Assembly (NCBI RefSeq): GCF_027923225.1
Contig: NZ_BSDI01000037.1
Span: 1-64,000 of the forward strand
DNA from: Phytohabitans aurantiacus
GTDB taxonomy: Bacteria; Actinomycetota; Actinomycetes; Mycobacteriales; Micromonosporaceae
Direction of reading: 5' to 3'
DNA: 64,000 nt
Part shown: piece after piece, positions 18,535-26,687 of the stretch
Layout of the letters: every line of letters starts with the position of its first letter
How positions within the stretch are numbered: position 1 is the first letter of the stretch
Program-made: the position numbers and the translations under genes
Notes under the pieces: model-generated
Database searches by the model: none
Told to the model about the DNA's origin: nothing
What the model saw: the letters and a program-made list of their open reading frames with translations, nothing else

Positions 18535-18557
18535 AATACTCTGATGGAATGAGTATT
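18535..18557. promoter_or_regulatory. Inverted repeat over the PadR start codon
   Basis: AATACTC-N9-GAGTATT. The ATG of the PadR gene (18549-18551) lies inside it. PadR proteins commonly bind inverted repeats of this size at their own promoters, so autorepression is likely. Confidence 0.55.
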
Positions 18558-18881
18558 CGCGAACCGACGTACTTCGCGCTCGCCGCGCTGATGGACGGTC
18601 CGCTCCACGGATACGCGATCATCAAGCGCGCCGAGGAGCTGTCGGACGGCCGCGTGCGAATGGCGGCCGGCACCCTTTACGCGGCACTCGACCGGCTCAG
18701 CGCCGAGGGCCTGCTGCGCGTCCTGTCCGAGGAAGTGGTCAACGGGCGGGCCCGGCGATACTACGGTCTCACCGACGAAGGGGTCGCCGTGCTGCGTGCC
18801 GAGGCGAACCGGATGGCGCAGGCGGCGCGCGTCGTGACCGACCGGCCGATCCGATCCGTCGGGGTGGTGAAGCCCGCATGA
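18549..18881 (+). CDS. PadR-family transcriptional regulator
   Basis: 110 aa winged-helix repressor: PTYFALAALMDGPLHGYAII (start of the wHTH), MAAGTLYAALDRLSAEGLLR (recognition helix), RARRYYGLTDEGVAVL (wing). The C-terminal dimerisation helix is short, as in subfamily 2. Its stop overlaps the start of a membrane-protein gene (ATGA), so it heads a three-gene unit with that protein and a GH5 enzyme. An inverted repeat covering its start codon suggests autoregulation. Confidence 0.93.
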   Translation: MSIREPTYFALAALMDGPLHGYAIIKRAEELSDGRVRMAAGTLYAALDRLSAEGLLRVLSEEVVNGRARRYYGLTDEGVAVLRAEANRMAQAARVVTDRPIRSVGVVKPA

Positions 18882-19816
18882 GCGAGGCACTGGAAGCCCG
18901 GTACCGGCGGCTGCTGCGGGCGTACCCGAAGGGGTACCGCCACGAGCGCGGCGCCGAGATGATGGGCACGCTGATGGAGGCCGCCGGCGACGACCAGCGG
19001 CGCCCGACCGCGCGCGAGGCCGCGGCGCTCGTCCTGCGCGGCCTGCAGGCCCGCGCCGGTGCGCACCACGCGCGCTCCGTCCGCCAGTCCTGGCTCGGGG
19101 CACTGCGTCTGGCGGTACTCCTACTGCTGGTCTACGCCACCGCCGGGGGCCTGGCCGAAACCGGCCGGGTCATCCCGCGGGTGCTCACCGACGGCCTAGC
19201 GTATCCGCCTGAGCTCTTCTATCCACTGGGGATGGTCATCACGGCGCTCGCGGTCGTCGCGGTGGCGCGCGGGCGGTACGTGCTGGGTCTACTCGCGACG
19301 CTCGGCGGGCTCGCCGCGACCCTGACCTCGGCGTACTTCGCGATGGCCGGCAGGGACAACGTCACCGGGCAGCTCCACTACCCGGAAATCCGACTGGTCG
19401 TGCACTTCACGGGCATCGAGCCGACGTTCTGGCCGCTGCCGCTCGCCCTACTGCTGATCGCACCGCTGATCGCGTGGCCGGCCGCCGGCACCCGGCGACC
19501 GCTGCCGTGGCTGCTCGGCGTCCTGGCCGCCGTATTCCTGCTGCCTACCGCGTACGAGGTGACGATCGGCGTGCAGCCCTGGGCGACGGTCGCGGTGGTG
19601 GTCGGCTTCCTGTTGTGGACGGTGGTCGACGCCCGGGCCACCATCGCCGCGGGCGTGCTGCTCGTGCCGGTGATCCTCGCGCTGCTGGTGGTGAACACAC
19701 AAAGCTATGGGCAGTTCGAGACCCTTGCCAGCGCGTGGTTCTGGACGCTCGTCGTCGGCGCGGTCGCTCTCGTGGCCGCCGGTACCTTCGGACTGCGCCG
19801 CCAGGCCCGCCTGTGA
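18878..19816 (+). CDS. Multi-pass membrane protein of the PadR operon
   Basis: 312 aa. A 70-residue basic cytoplasmic domain (LEARYRRLLRAYPKGYRHER, a pattern often found in proteins following PadR genes) precedes seven or eight hydrophobic helices between residues 70 and 305. Function unknown. Proteins of this layout are commonly co-encoded with PadR regulators in actinomycetes. Both ends overlap neighbours by 4 nt, so it is co-translated with PadR and the GH5 gene. Confidence 0.8.
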   Translation: MSEALEARYRRLLRAYPKGYRHERGAEMMGTLMEAAGDDQRRPTAREAAALVLRGLQARAGAHHARSVRQSWLGALRLAVLLLLVYATAGGLAETGRVIPRVLTDGLAYPPELFYPLGMVITALAVVAVARGRYVLGLLATLGGLAATLTSAYFAMAGRDNVTGQLHYPEIRLVVHFTGIEPTFWPLPLALLLIAPLIAWPAAGTRRPLPWLLGVLAAVFLLPTAYEVTIGVQPWATVAVVVGFLLWTVVDARATIAAGVLLVPVILALLVVNTQSYGQFETLASAWFWTLVVGAVALVAAGTFGLRRQARL

Positions 19817-20751
19817 CGGGCGAGCTGGGTAGGGGCATCAACTTCGGCAACGCCCTGGACGCCTACTCTGATCCGTTGCGGCTGACCGAGGCGCACTTCG
19901 ACGCGGTGCGGGCGGCCGGTATCGACACCGTACGCCTGCCCGTGCGCTGGTCGGCCCACGCGGCGGCGGAAGCACCGTACACAATCGACGGTGGGTTCCT
20001 CGCGCGCGCCGACTGGGCGGTCGGGCGCGCGATGGAACGCGGCCTCAACGTCGTACTGAACGTGCACCACTACGACGAGCTGAACGCCGATCCCGACGGT
20101 CACACGGCCCGGTTTCTCGGCCTGTGGAAGCAGATCGCGTCCCGATACGCGGCTCAGCCCAACCGCCTGTACCTGGAGCTGCTCAACGAACCACACGGCG
20201 CGCTGGATCCGCCGCGCTGGAACGAACTGCTAGCCCAGGCGCTGGCGGTCGTCCGCGAGACAAACCCCGACCGGGCCGTCATCGTCGGCACCGCGCGCGC
20301 CAACGACATCGACGCGCTACCCGAGCTGCGGCTGCCCGACGACGACCGGCTCATCGTGACGGTGCATTACTACGCGCCGTTCGCGTTCACCCATCAGGGC
20401 GCGACGTGGATACCCGACACCGAGCGCTGGCTGGGCACGACGTGGGGTACCGAATCGGACCGCAAGGCCGTCGCCGACGACCTCGAAACCGCCGCGCGCT
20501 GGACGGCGAGCCACAACCGGCCCCTGTTCCTGGGCGAGTTCGGCGCATACTCCAAAGCGGACATGCCGTCCCGGCTGCGCTGGGTCGAGTTCGTCCGCGA
20601 GCAGGCCGAACGCCTCGGGATGAGCTGGGCCCACTGGGACTTCGCCACCGACTTCGGCGCATACGACCCCGAGCACGACGCCTGGCGCGCCCCACTGCTG
20701 CGCGCCCTCGTCGGCCCGGCCTCTCCGCCGATCAAGGGCAAAGGCACGTGA
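19813..20751 (+). CDS. Glycoside hydrolase family 5 (cellulase-like), no signal peptide
   Basis: 312 aa from GTG at 19813 (GTGA overlap with the membrane-protein gene). A TIM-barrel GH5 with the expected residues: GINFGNALD (strand 1), RLPVRW (Arg), LNVHHYDELN (His), LELLNEPHG (acid/base Glu), VHYYAPFAFTHQG, and FLGEFGAY (nucleophile Glu). No signal peptide is present, unlike most cellulases, so it is either cytoplasmic and acts on imported oligosaccharides or is exported by another route. The last residues PIKGKGT and the stop codon come from repeat A copy 4, showing that the repeat inserted at the 3' end of the gene. Confidence 0.92.
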   Translation: MTGELGRGINFGNALDAYSDPLRLTEAHFDAVRAAGIDTVRLPVRWSAHAAAEAPYTIDGGFLARADWAVGRAMERGLNVVLNVHHYDELNADPDGHTARFLGLWKQIASRYAAQPNRLYLELLNEPHGALDPPRWNELLAQALAVVRETNPDRAVIVGTARANDIDALPELRLPDDDRLIVTVHYYAPFAFTHQGATWIPDTERWLGTTWGTESDRKAVADDLETAARWTASHNRPLFLGEFGAYSKADMPSRLRWVEFVREQAERLGMSWAHWDFATDFGAYDPEHDAWRAPLLRALVGPASPPIKGKGT

Positions 20752-20804
20752 TTCGATCTCTTTCCGCGAGCATTCGCCCTTGATCGATGCACATGCCCTT
20801 GATC
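20730..20804 (+). repeat. Repeat A, copy 4 (supplies GH5 stop codon)
   Basis: 75-nt copy. Its GATCAAGGGCAAAGGCACGTGA encodes the final residues and TGA stop of the GH5 gene; the rest (TTCCGCGAGCATTCGCCC arm and the CCCTTGATC end box) lies after the stop. Confidence 0.85.
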
Positions 20805-20811
20805 GACGCGG

Positions 20812-20935
20812 CCAGGCTCGCCAACCGACGCGCCCCGCGGGCCGTGCGGGCCTCGCCCCGCGCGCGGGCCGCGCGGGGCCCGCGAAGCGCGCGGGGCGGG
20901 CAGGGCGCGCAGGACCGCACGGGGCGCGGCAGAGC
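20812..20935. repeat. GC-only tract right of repeat A copy 4
   Basis: A long run of G and C with scattered A/T (for example GCGGGCCGCGCGGGGCCCGC) directly next to repeat A. No protein-like frame. Confidence 0.6.
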
Positions 20936-21019
20936 TTCGATGCCGGGGCCGTCCGTCCACATAGGTCTGGGCACGAACGGCGCCGGATCGCCGGCAGGGC
21001 CTCGAACCTCAGAGATTTC

Positions 21020-21074
21020 GAGCTACCGCGACGTGCGTCGCGGTCGAGGCCGTTGCTCCCGCGGCCTCACCCAT
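21020..21074 (+). repeat. Repeat B, copy 2
   Basis: GAGCTACCGCGACGTGCGTC, then CCGTTGCTCCCGCGGCCTC. Forms an inverted pair with copy 3, 46 nt to the right. Confidence 0.75.
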
Positions 21075-21120
21075 CACCTTTCCACGCCCACCCCCGACGG
21101 GGTTGGCGGATGTGGAACCG

Positions 21121-21177
21121 CGCGGGGTGAGGCCGCGGGAGCAACGGCACGGAGCACGGCGGACGCCGCGGCAGCTC
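21121..21177 (-). repeat. Repeat B, copy 3 (inverted)
   Basis: GGTGAGGCCGCGGGAGCAAC to GCCGCGGCAGCTC, reverse of copy 2. It is followed by CTCTTTCGATCCCGAGATC and then a perfect hairpin. Confidence 0.75.
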
Positions 21178-21200
21178 AAAACTCTTTCGATCCCGAGATC

Positions 21201-21240
21201 GTGGCGACTGGCTGCCCCTGGAGGGGCAGCCAGTCGCCAC
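21201..21240. repeat. Perfect 18-bp hairpin after the repeat B pair
   Basis: GTGGCGACTGGCTGCCCC and its exact complement separated by TGGA. It sits at the same place relative to the repeat B pair as the different hairpin at 59477-59548. Confidence 0.85.
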
Positions 21241-21355
21241 AGACGCCGCACATGTCGATGCTCGCGCGTGGCGCGCCGCCGGCGGCGCGGCCAAGCGGCA
21301 CGCGGACCGGGCGCGCGCGGCGGGCGGGTCCACGGCCGGCGGGTCGTGGCTCGTC

Positions 21356-21431
21356 GATCAAGGCCATTCGCATCGATCAAGGGCAAACGCACGCGGAAAA
21401 GAGATCGAACCACGTGCATTTGCCCTTGATC
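21356..21431 (-). repeat. Repeat A, copy 5
   Basis: 76 nt, reverse orientation, one box diverged (GATCAAGGCC). A GC-only tract (about 21265-21350) precedes it. It lies between the repeat B pair and the convergent end of a small secreted-protein gene. Confidence 0.85.
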
Positions 21432-21476
21432 GACGGAAGGGGGCGGCGGAACGGGCGGAAGGCGGAAGGGGGCTCG

Positions 21477-21812
21477 TTAGCAGGAGACGGTGTTTTCGTA
21501 CTGGTTGGTGCGGTAGCCGGCGGTGTTGGATTCATACGCGCTGTAGCCGCGGGTGCCCCTCGGGGCGATCGTGTAGCAGGAGCTGTCCGGGCCGTTGTTG
21601 ACGACGACCTTGCGGCGCACGGTGCTTCCGCTGCAGTTGAAGTAGTTCCAGGTCCACTTGCGCTGCCACGTCAGTGTGTCAGGGATGTGGGTCCACGAGC
21701 CGTAGGTGACGCTGGTTCCGCAGGCGTAGGCGGGGGTGGGGACGACGAGTGCGCCAGCGATCGCGAACGCGCTGAACGCGACAGCCAACGATTTTCGACC
21801 GAGCTTCGACAT
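21477..21812 (-). CDS. Small secreted Cys-containing protein, function unknown
   Basis: 111 aa from ATG at 21812, 8 nt after GGGAGAG. Signal peptide (SLAVAFSAFAIAGALVV, cleavage near AYA). The mature 75 residues contain four Cys and are rich in Tyr, Trp, Thr and Asn (YGSWTHIPDTLTWQRKWTWN), suggesting a compact disulfide-bonded beta domain. Small secreted actinobacterial proteins of this kind include protease inhibitors and carbohydrate-binding lectin-like domains; no specific family is recognised. Confidence 0.75.
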   Translation of the reverse strand: MSKLGRKSLAVAFSAFAIAGALVVPTPAYACGTSVTYGSWTHIPDTLTWQRKWTWNYFNCSGSTVRRKVVVNNGPDSSCYTIAPRGTRGYSAYESNTAGYRTNQYENTVSC

Positions 21813-22034
21813 GACGGCCACTCTCCCGATCATCGAGATCCGCTGATGCAGATATTCGCATAAGTGCGCGCCAGGCTCGCCCGAGCGACCGCCGATCTTG
21901 TGCGAATCTTGAGGGCCGGCACCTGCGAGAGATCCACTTATTCACCCTTGTCTCTTGCGCGGCGGCGCCGCGTCCGTCACAGTTACCCGCTAGTAGAAAT
22001 AATCTTCACATTTGACGGAGCGGGGAGGTCGCGG

Positions 22035-23828
22035 ATGGACGAGCCGGAACACGCCACCACGGTGAGTCGGCGGCGGGCGATGGGCCTGGCCGGCGGCGTG
22101 CTGGCCGGAGCGGCGGTGGCGCAGGCGGTGACCGCGCCCGCTTTCGGCGCCGCGGCCGCGCAGGACGCGGATGCCATCGTCGTCGGCGGCGGACTCGCCG
22201 GGCTGGTCGCGACCGCCGAGCTGGCCGCGGCCGGGCGCAAGGTGATCCTGCTGGACCAGGAGCCGGAGTCCAATCTGGGCGGTCAGGCGTTCTGGTCCTT
22301 CGGTGGCCTGTTCTTCGTCGACTCGGACGAGCAGCGGCTCATGGGCGTCAAGGACTCGCGCGACCTGGCGTGGCAGGACTGGCTCGGCACCGCGGGCTTC
22401 GACCGGGGTGTCAGCGACCCCGCCGGGCAGGACTACTGGGCGTACAAGTGGGCCGAGGCGTACGTCAACTTCGCGGCTACCGAGAAGCGCTCCTGGCTGT
22501 ACGGGCTGGGCGTGCGGTGGTTCCCGATGGTCGGCTGGGCCGAGCGCGGCGGCGGTCACGCGGACGGGCACGGCAACTCCGTCCCCCGCTTCCACGTCAC
22601 GTGGGGCACGGGGCCGGCGGTGGTCGAACCGTTCGAGAAGCTGGTACGCGCCGCGGTGGCCTCCGGGAAGGTCACGCTCAAGTTCCGGCACCGCGTCGAC
22701 GAGGTGGTTCGCACCGGCGGTGCCGTCACCGGTGTACGCGGAGCCGTGCTGGAGCCCAGCACCGCCGCCCGGGGCAAACCCAGCTCGCGCACGGTGATCG
22801 GCGACTTCGAGCTCCGCGCGCCGGTCGTGATCGTCACCTCCGGCGGTATCGGTGGGAATCACGACCTGGTCCGGCAGAACTGGCCGGCGCGGCTCGGCCC
22901 GGCACCCGGGTACATGGTGACCGGCGTGCCCGCCCACGTCGACGGCCGGATGCTGGCGATCACCCAGCGGGCCGGCGGGCGGATCGTCAACTCCGACCGG
23001 ATGTGGCACTACACCGAGGGGCTGCGCAACTACGACCCGATCTGGCCCGGGCACGGCATCCGCATCCTGCCCGGCCCGTCGTCGATGTGGTTCGACGCCA
23101 AGGGGAAGCGGTTCGGCGCCCCCGACTTCCCCGGGTACGACACGCTGAACACCCTCAAGTCGATCACCGCCTCGGGCTACGACTACTCGTGGTTCGTCAC
23201 CACCAAGAAGATCGTCGCGAAGGAGTTCGCGCTCTCCGGCTCGGAGCAGAACCCGGACCTCACCAACAAGAACATCTGGCAGCTGCTGTCTCGGATCTGG
23301 CAGACGCCGCAGCCGATCCAGAACTTCCTGGACAAGGGCGCGGACTTCGTCGTCGCCGCCACCCTGCCCGAGCTGGTCACCGGCATGAACCGGCTCGCCG
23401 GCAGCGACCTGATCGTCCTCGCCGACCTCAAGCGGCAGATCGAGGCGCGCGACCGCGAGATCGAGAACTCGTACAGCAAGGACGCCCAGGTGATGGGGAT
23501 CCGCAACGCGCTCGCGTACCCGGGTGACTCGCTGAGCCGCACGGCGTCGATCCACCGCATCCTCGATCCCGCCGCGGGACCGCTGGTCGCCGTACGGCTC
23601 AACATCCTTACCCGCAAGAGCCTCGGCGGCCTCCAGACCGACCTTTCGGGCCGCGTCCTCGATACCGCCGGCCAGCCCATCCCCGGCCTGTACGCGGCCG
23701 GGGAGGTGGCCGGGTTCGGCGGCGGCGGTGTGCACGGGTACCGGTCCCTGGAAGGGACGTTCCTCGGCGGCTGCCTGTTCTCCGGTCGCCAGGCCGGCCG
23801 GGCGGCGGCGGCCGCGACCGCCACCTGA
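22035..23828 (+). CDS. Tat-exported FAD-binding dehydrogenase, 3-ketosteroid dehydrogenase-like
   Basis: 597 aa; ATG at 22035 is 6 nt after GGGGAGG. A twin-arginine signal (SRRRAMGLAGG then a hydrophobic stretch to about residue 40) predicts export folded with FAD. The FAD-binding Rossmann start is DAIVVGGGLAGLVATAELA with LLDQE at the end of strand 2. The fumarate-reductase/succinate-dehydrogenase flavoprotein fold continues to the C-terminal FAD contacts GLYAAGEVAGFGGGGVHG and SLEGTFLGG. It belongs to the predicted FAD-binding dehydrogenases related to KstD (the COG3573 type). Substrate unknown; a ketosteroid would fit the KstR-like boxes 12 kb away, but this gene has no such box. Confidence 0.85.
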   Translation: MDEPEHATTVSRRRAMGLAGGVLAGAAVAQAVTAPAFGAAAAQDADAIVVGGGLAGLVATAELAAAGRKVILLDQEPESNLGGQAFWSFGGLFFVDSDEQRLMGVKDSRDLAWQDWLGTAGFDRGVSDPAGQDYWAYKWAEAYVNFAATEKRSWLYGLGVRWFPMVGWAERGGGHADGHGNSVPRFHVTWGTGPAVVEPFEKLVRAAVASGKVTLKFRHRVDEVVRTGGAVTGVRGAVLEPSTAARGKPSSRTVIGDFELRAPVVIVTSGGIGGNHDLVRQNWPARLGPAPGYMVTGVPAHVDGRMLAITQRAGGRIVNSDRMWHYTEGLRNYDPIWPGHGIRILPGPSSMWFDAKGKRFGAPDFPGYDTLNTLKSITASGYDYSWFVTTKKIVAKEFALSGSEQNPDLTNKNIWQLLSRIWQTPQPIQNFLDKGADFVVAATLPELVTGMNRLAGSDLIVLADLKRQIEARDREIENSYSKDAQVMGIRNALAYPGDSLSRTASIHRILDPAAGPLVAVRLNILTRKSLGGLQTDLSGRVLDTAGQPIPGLYAAGEVAGFGGGGVHGYRSLEGTFLGGCLFSGRQAGRAAAAATAT

Positions 23829-23847
23829 CACGGAGTAACCTGCGGTC

Positions 23848-24483
23848 ATGGACCGCGCGGTGGATGGCGAGCAGGTGGCCGCGTCGCTCGCGGACCGGCT
23901 CGCGGCGGTGACCTTCGTCGACCTCAGCGCCGACGAGGTCACCGCGCTGCTCGTCGACTCGATCGTGGAGTGGGCGGTCGACCAGGGCTGGCGGGCCTAC
24001 CGCAGAGCGCCCAGCGTGATGCCGCTGCCGCCGCCCTATTCGCACCGTCACTCGTGGATAGACGTCGGATGCGCCCGCCCCGACGGCACGCCAATCGCCG
24101 TCGAGATCGACCGCACCGGCCGCCAGCGCACCGTCGACAAGCTTCTCGCCGAGGCCGAGGCGGGCCGGCTCGCCATCTGGGTGCGGTGGGGCACCGGCCG
24201 GTTCGCGGCGCCGCCGCCACCGGTCGAGATGGTCACCCTGGAGGTGACCGCACGCCGCGCGTCCGGAGGGTCGGGCGCGTCCGTCGCATCCGGCGGGTCC
24301 GGCGGGTCCGGGGCCGGCCGGTCCGGCGGTTCGGGCGGGTCCGGGTCCGTCGGATCGGGCGGGTCCGGCGAGAAGGGGCAGCGGTTCAGCCGCCAGCCAG
24401 CGCGCGAACGGCCGGCGCCGGCGCACACCGCCGCGGCTCTCAAGACCGACGAGCAGCCCGATCTTTTCGCGGGCCCGGCCTGA
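23848..24483 (+). CDS. Hypothetical protein with nuclease-like core and Gly-Ser linker
   Basis: 211 aa. Residues 40-120 contain an alpha/beta core with WIDVGCARPDGTPIAVEID and RLAIWVRWG, a D-x(n)-ExD pattern and spacing that recall PD-(D/E)xK nuclease-fold proteins. The expected catalytic Lys is absent from ExD (IAVEID), so activity is doubtful. A Gly/Ser-rich linker (about 135-175, repeated SGGSG units) leads to a basic tail ending DEQPDLFAGPA. It begins 19 nt after the flavoprotein gene, possibly in the same transcript, and is convergent with a response regulator gene. Confidence 0.7.
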   Translation: MDRAVDGEQVAASLADRLAAVTFVDLSADEVTALLVDSIVEWAVDQGWRAYRRAPSVMPLPPPYSHRHSWIDVGCARPDGTPIAVEIDRTGRQRTVDKLLAEAEAGRLAIWVRWGTGRFAAPPPPVEMVTLEVTARRASGGSGASVASGGSGGSGAGRSGGSGGSGSVGSGGSGEKGQRFSRQPARERPAPAHTAAALKTDEQPDLFAGPA

Positions 24484-24492
24484 TCGCGGGGT

Positions 24493-25161
24493 TCAGGAGC
24501 GCGGCCGGACCAGCCCCATGTCGTACGCCAGGATGACGGCCTGGATGCGGTCGCGCGCGCCCACCTTGGCCAGTACCCGGCCGACGTGCTTCTTGACTGT
24601 CGACTCGGTCAGGACGAACTGGTCGGCGATCTCGGTGTTCGTCAGGCCCTGCCCGATGGCGAGCAGGATCTCCCGTTCGCGCTCGCTCAGCGCCCGCAGC
24701 CGCGGGTCGTCCGGCGGCGCCTGTTCGGTGGTGGCGGGGCCGCTGCCGATGTACGCGTCCATGAGCCGGCGGGTCAGGCTCGGCGAGACGATGGCGTCGC
24801 CGGTCGCGACGGCCTGGATACCAGCCAGCAGCTCCTCGGGTCGGGCATCCTTGAGCAGGAAGCCACTCGCGCCGGCGCGCAGCCCCGCGTACACGTACTC
24901 GTCAAGGTCGAACGTGGTCAGGATCAGGATGCGGGTGCGGCCACCGGAGGCGGTGATGCGCCGGGTGGCCTCGATGCCGTCCATGCCCGGCATGCGTACG
25001 TCCATGAGCACCACATCAGGTCGCAGCTCGGCGGTCATCCGCACCGCGTCGGCACCGTTGCCGGCCTCGCCCACGGCGCTCATGCCGGGCGTGCCCTCCA
25101 GCAGCATGCGAAATCCCAGTCGCTGCAACGGCTGGTCGTCCGCGATCAGCACGGTGGTCAT
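24493..25161 (-). CDS. NarL/FixJ-family response regulator
   Basis: 222 aa. Receiver: IADDQP acidic pair, phosphoacceptor Asp in VVLMDVRMP, ILTTFDL and FLLKDA. LuxR HTH: LSEREREILLAIGQGLTNTE and STVKKHVGRVLAKVGARDR. The start overlaps the kinase stop by 4 nt. It is the partner of the kinase at 25158-26411. No transporter gene is attached, so the targets are elsewhere or unlinked. Confidence 0.95.
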   Translation of the reverse strand: MTTVLIADDQPLQRLGFRMLLEGTPGMSAVGEAGNGADAVRMTAELRPDVVLMDVRMPGMDGIEATRRITASGGRTRILILTTFDLDEYVYAGLRAGASGFLLKDARPEELLAGIQAVATGDAIVSPSLTRRLMDAYIGSGPATTEQAPPDDPRLRALSEREREILLAIGQGLTNTEIADQFVLTESTVKKHVGRVLAKVGARDRIQAVILAYDMGLVRPRS

Positions 25162-26411
25162 GCGTGTCCCTGTCCTGGGTCGGTGGCGCGCGTATGCAGC
25201 ACCACATCTACCAGCCAGCCGCCGCCGGGGCGCGGGCCGATGGAGACCTCCCCGTCGTACAGGCCGGCACGCTCGCGGATACCGACCAGCCCGTGCCGCA
25301 GCTCGTCCGGCTCGGACGGCCGGCGCTCCGAGCCGGTGTCGGTGACCCGTACCCGCACATCGTCACCGTCGACGGCGACGCTGACCTCGGCCGCGGCGGC
25401 GGCACCCGCGTGCTTGAGGGTGTTGGTGAGCGCCTCCTGCACGATCCGGTACACCGTCAACTGCGCGCCACGGCCAACGGAGTTGAGGTCACCGGTGGTC
25501 TGGTAGGTGACGTTCAGCCCGGCGGTGCGGACCCGTCGCAGCAGCGTGTCGATGTCGGCCAGTACCGGCTGGGGGTTCAGTTCGGCGTCGCGGGGCTCGT
25601 CTCGCAGTACACCAAGAAGACGCCGCAGCTCCGCCAGCGCCTGGCGTCCGGTCTCGCCGATGGCGCGCAACGGCTCGGCGGCCTGCTCCCCGCGACTCGC
25701 CGCCAGCACCGCGCCCCCATCCGCCAGCCCCACCATCACGGCCAGATTGTGGCCGATGATGTCGTGCATCTCCCGCGCCACCCGCGCCCGCTCCGCGGCG
25801 GCCGTCAACCGCACCCGCTGATCCCGCTCGACCTCCAGCCGCGCCGCCCGATCCTCCACCGCCGCCAGATAGGCGGTGTGGGTGCGCACCGCGAGCCCGA
25901 TCGCGACAGCCGCCGCCGTGGTACCCAGCAACAGGAACACCCCCGGCACCGGACGCGAGACCGGCAGGAGGAAGAAGGCCGCGGCGGTCACCTCGACGAC
26001 GGACGCCGCCACCGCCCACCCGAGCGCGCGCAGCGGCCCGTAGCGGGCGAGGCTGTAGAGGGCCACGAGCATGCTGGCGCCAGCGTCCAGCCACACGCCC
26101 AGTGACCACGTGACAAGCACGACGGCCGCGACCACGGCGAACGCCACGGTCGGCGCCCGCCGGCGCCACCACAGCGGCAGCACGAGCCCGACGACCAGGA
26201 GAACCACCAGCACGGTGGGCAGGTCGGTGCCGGCGGCCGCCTCGCCGAAGGGGCCGTCGGGGTGGTCGGAGCCCAGGTCCCCCAGCCCCAGCAAGAGGAC
26301 GCCAGCCATGACGGCGACGTCGAGTACCCACGGGCGGTGCTTGTCCGCCTCCGCCAAGCGGCGACGGGCGGACAGCAGCCTGTCCTGCGTGGGTACGAGG
26401 TTGGCGCTCAT
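25158..26411 (-). CDS. Sensor histidine kinase (HisKA_3)
   Basis: 417 aa from ATG at 26411 (a longer open frame upstream runs through repeat A and GC-only sequence and is rejected). Five or six membrane helices between residues 30 and 170; phosphoacceptor motif AREMHDIIGHNLAVMVGLAD; ATPase motifs ALTNTLKHA (N box), VTDTGSERR (the G1 Gly is replaced) and GLVGIRERAGLY (G2). Typical of the large actinobacterial NarX/DesK-like group with no big extracytoplasmic domain. Coupled to its response regulator by ATGA. Confidence 0.92.
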   Translation of the reverse strand: MSANLVPTQDRLLSARRRLAEADKHRPWVLDVAVMAGVLLLGLGDLGSDHPDGPFGEAAAGTDLPTVLVVLLVVGLVLPLWWRRRAPTVAFAVVAAVVLVTWSLGVWLDAGASMLVALYSLARYGPLRALGWAVAASVVEVTAAAFFLLPVSRPVPGVFLLLGTTAAAVAIGLAVRTHTAYLAAVEDRAARLEVERDQRVRLTAAAERARVAREMHDIIGHNLAVMVGLADGGAVLAASRGEQAAEPLRAIGETGRQALAELRRLLGVLRDEPRDAELNPQPVLADIDTLLRRVRTAGLNVTYQTTGDLNSVGRGAQLTVYRIVQEALTNTLKHAGAAAAAEVSVAVDGDDVRVRVTDTGSERRPSEPDELRHGLVGIRERAGLYDGEVSIGPRPGGGWLVDVVLHTRATDPGQGHA

Positions 26412-26439
26412 CGCCCCATTTTCCCTGCCCGCCCCACTC

Positions 26440-26605
26440 ACCCCGCGCGACAAAACACCCTCGGCCCGCGCCGCGGCCCGCTCCGCCCGCAGCGCGCCCG
26501 CCGCCCGCCCGCGCGCCCCGCCCCGCCCGCCGCCCGCCGGGGGCGGCGCCCGCCGGAGGCGGCGCCCGCCGGGGGCGGCGCCAGGCCCGCCGGGCGCCCC
26601 CTCTC
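26440..26605. repeat. GC-only tract left of repeat A copy 6
   Basis: Dominated by CCCGCC and CCGGGGGCGGCGCC words (the block GCCGGGGGCGGCGCC recurs). It begins just upstream of the kinase start and abuts repeat A. Confidence 0.6.
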
Positions 26606-26611
26606 CGCGCC

Positions 26612-26687
26612 GATCAAGGGCGAACGCACGTGGTTGGATCTCTTTTCCGCGTGCATTTGCCCTTGATCCATGCAGATCTCCTTGATC
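26612..26687 (+). repeat. Repeat A, copy 6
   Basis: 76 nt; GATCAAGGGCGAACGCACG, centre TTGGATCTCTTTTCCGCG, right boxes TTTGCCCTTGATC and CTCCTTGATC (the last box is CTCC instead of GCCC). Confidence 0.85.

Noticed and set aside
20787..21863. 358-aa open frame over the 20.8-21.8 kb intergenic space
   Set aside because: Composed of repeat A, GC-only tract, repeat B and antisense of the small secreted gene; no protein character.
22035..23828. Naming the flavoprotein kstD
   Set aside because: Fold and motifs are KstD-like, but the Tat signal and lack of a KstR-like box do not justify the gene name.
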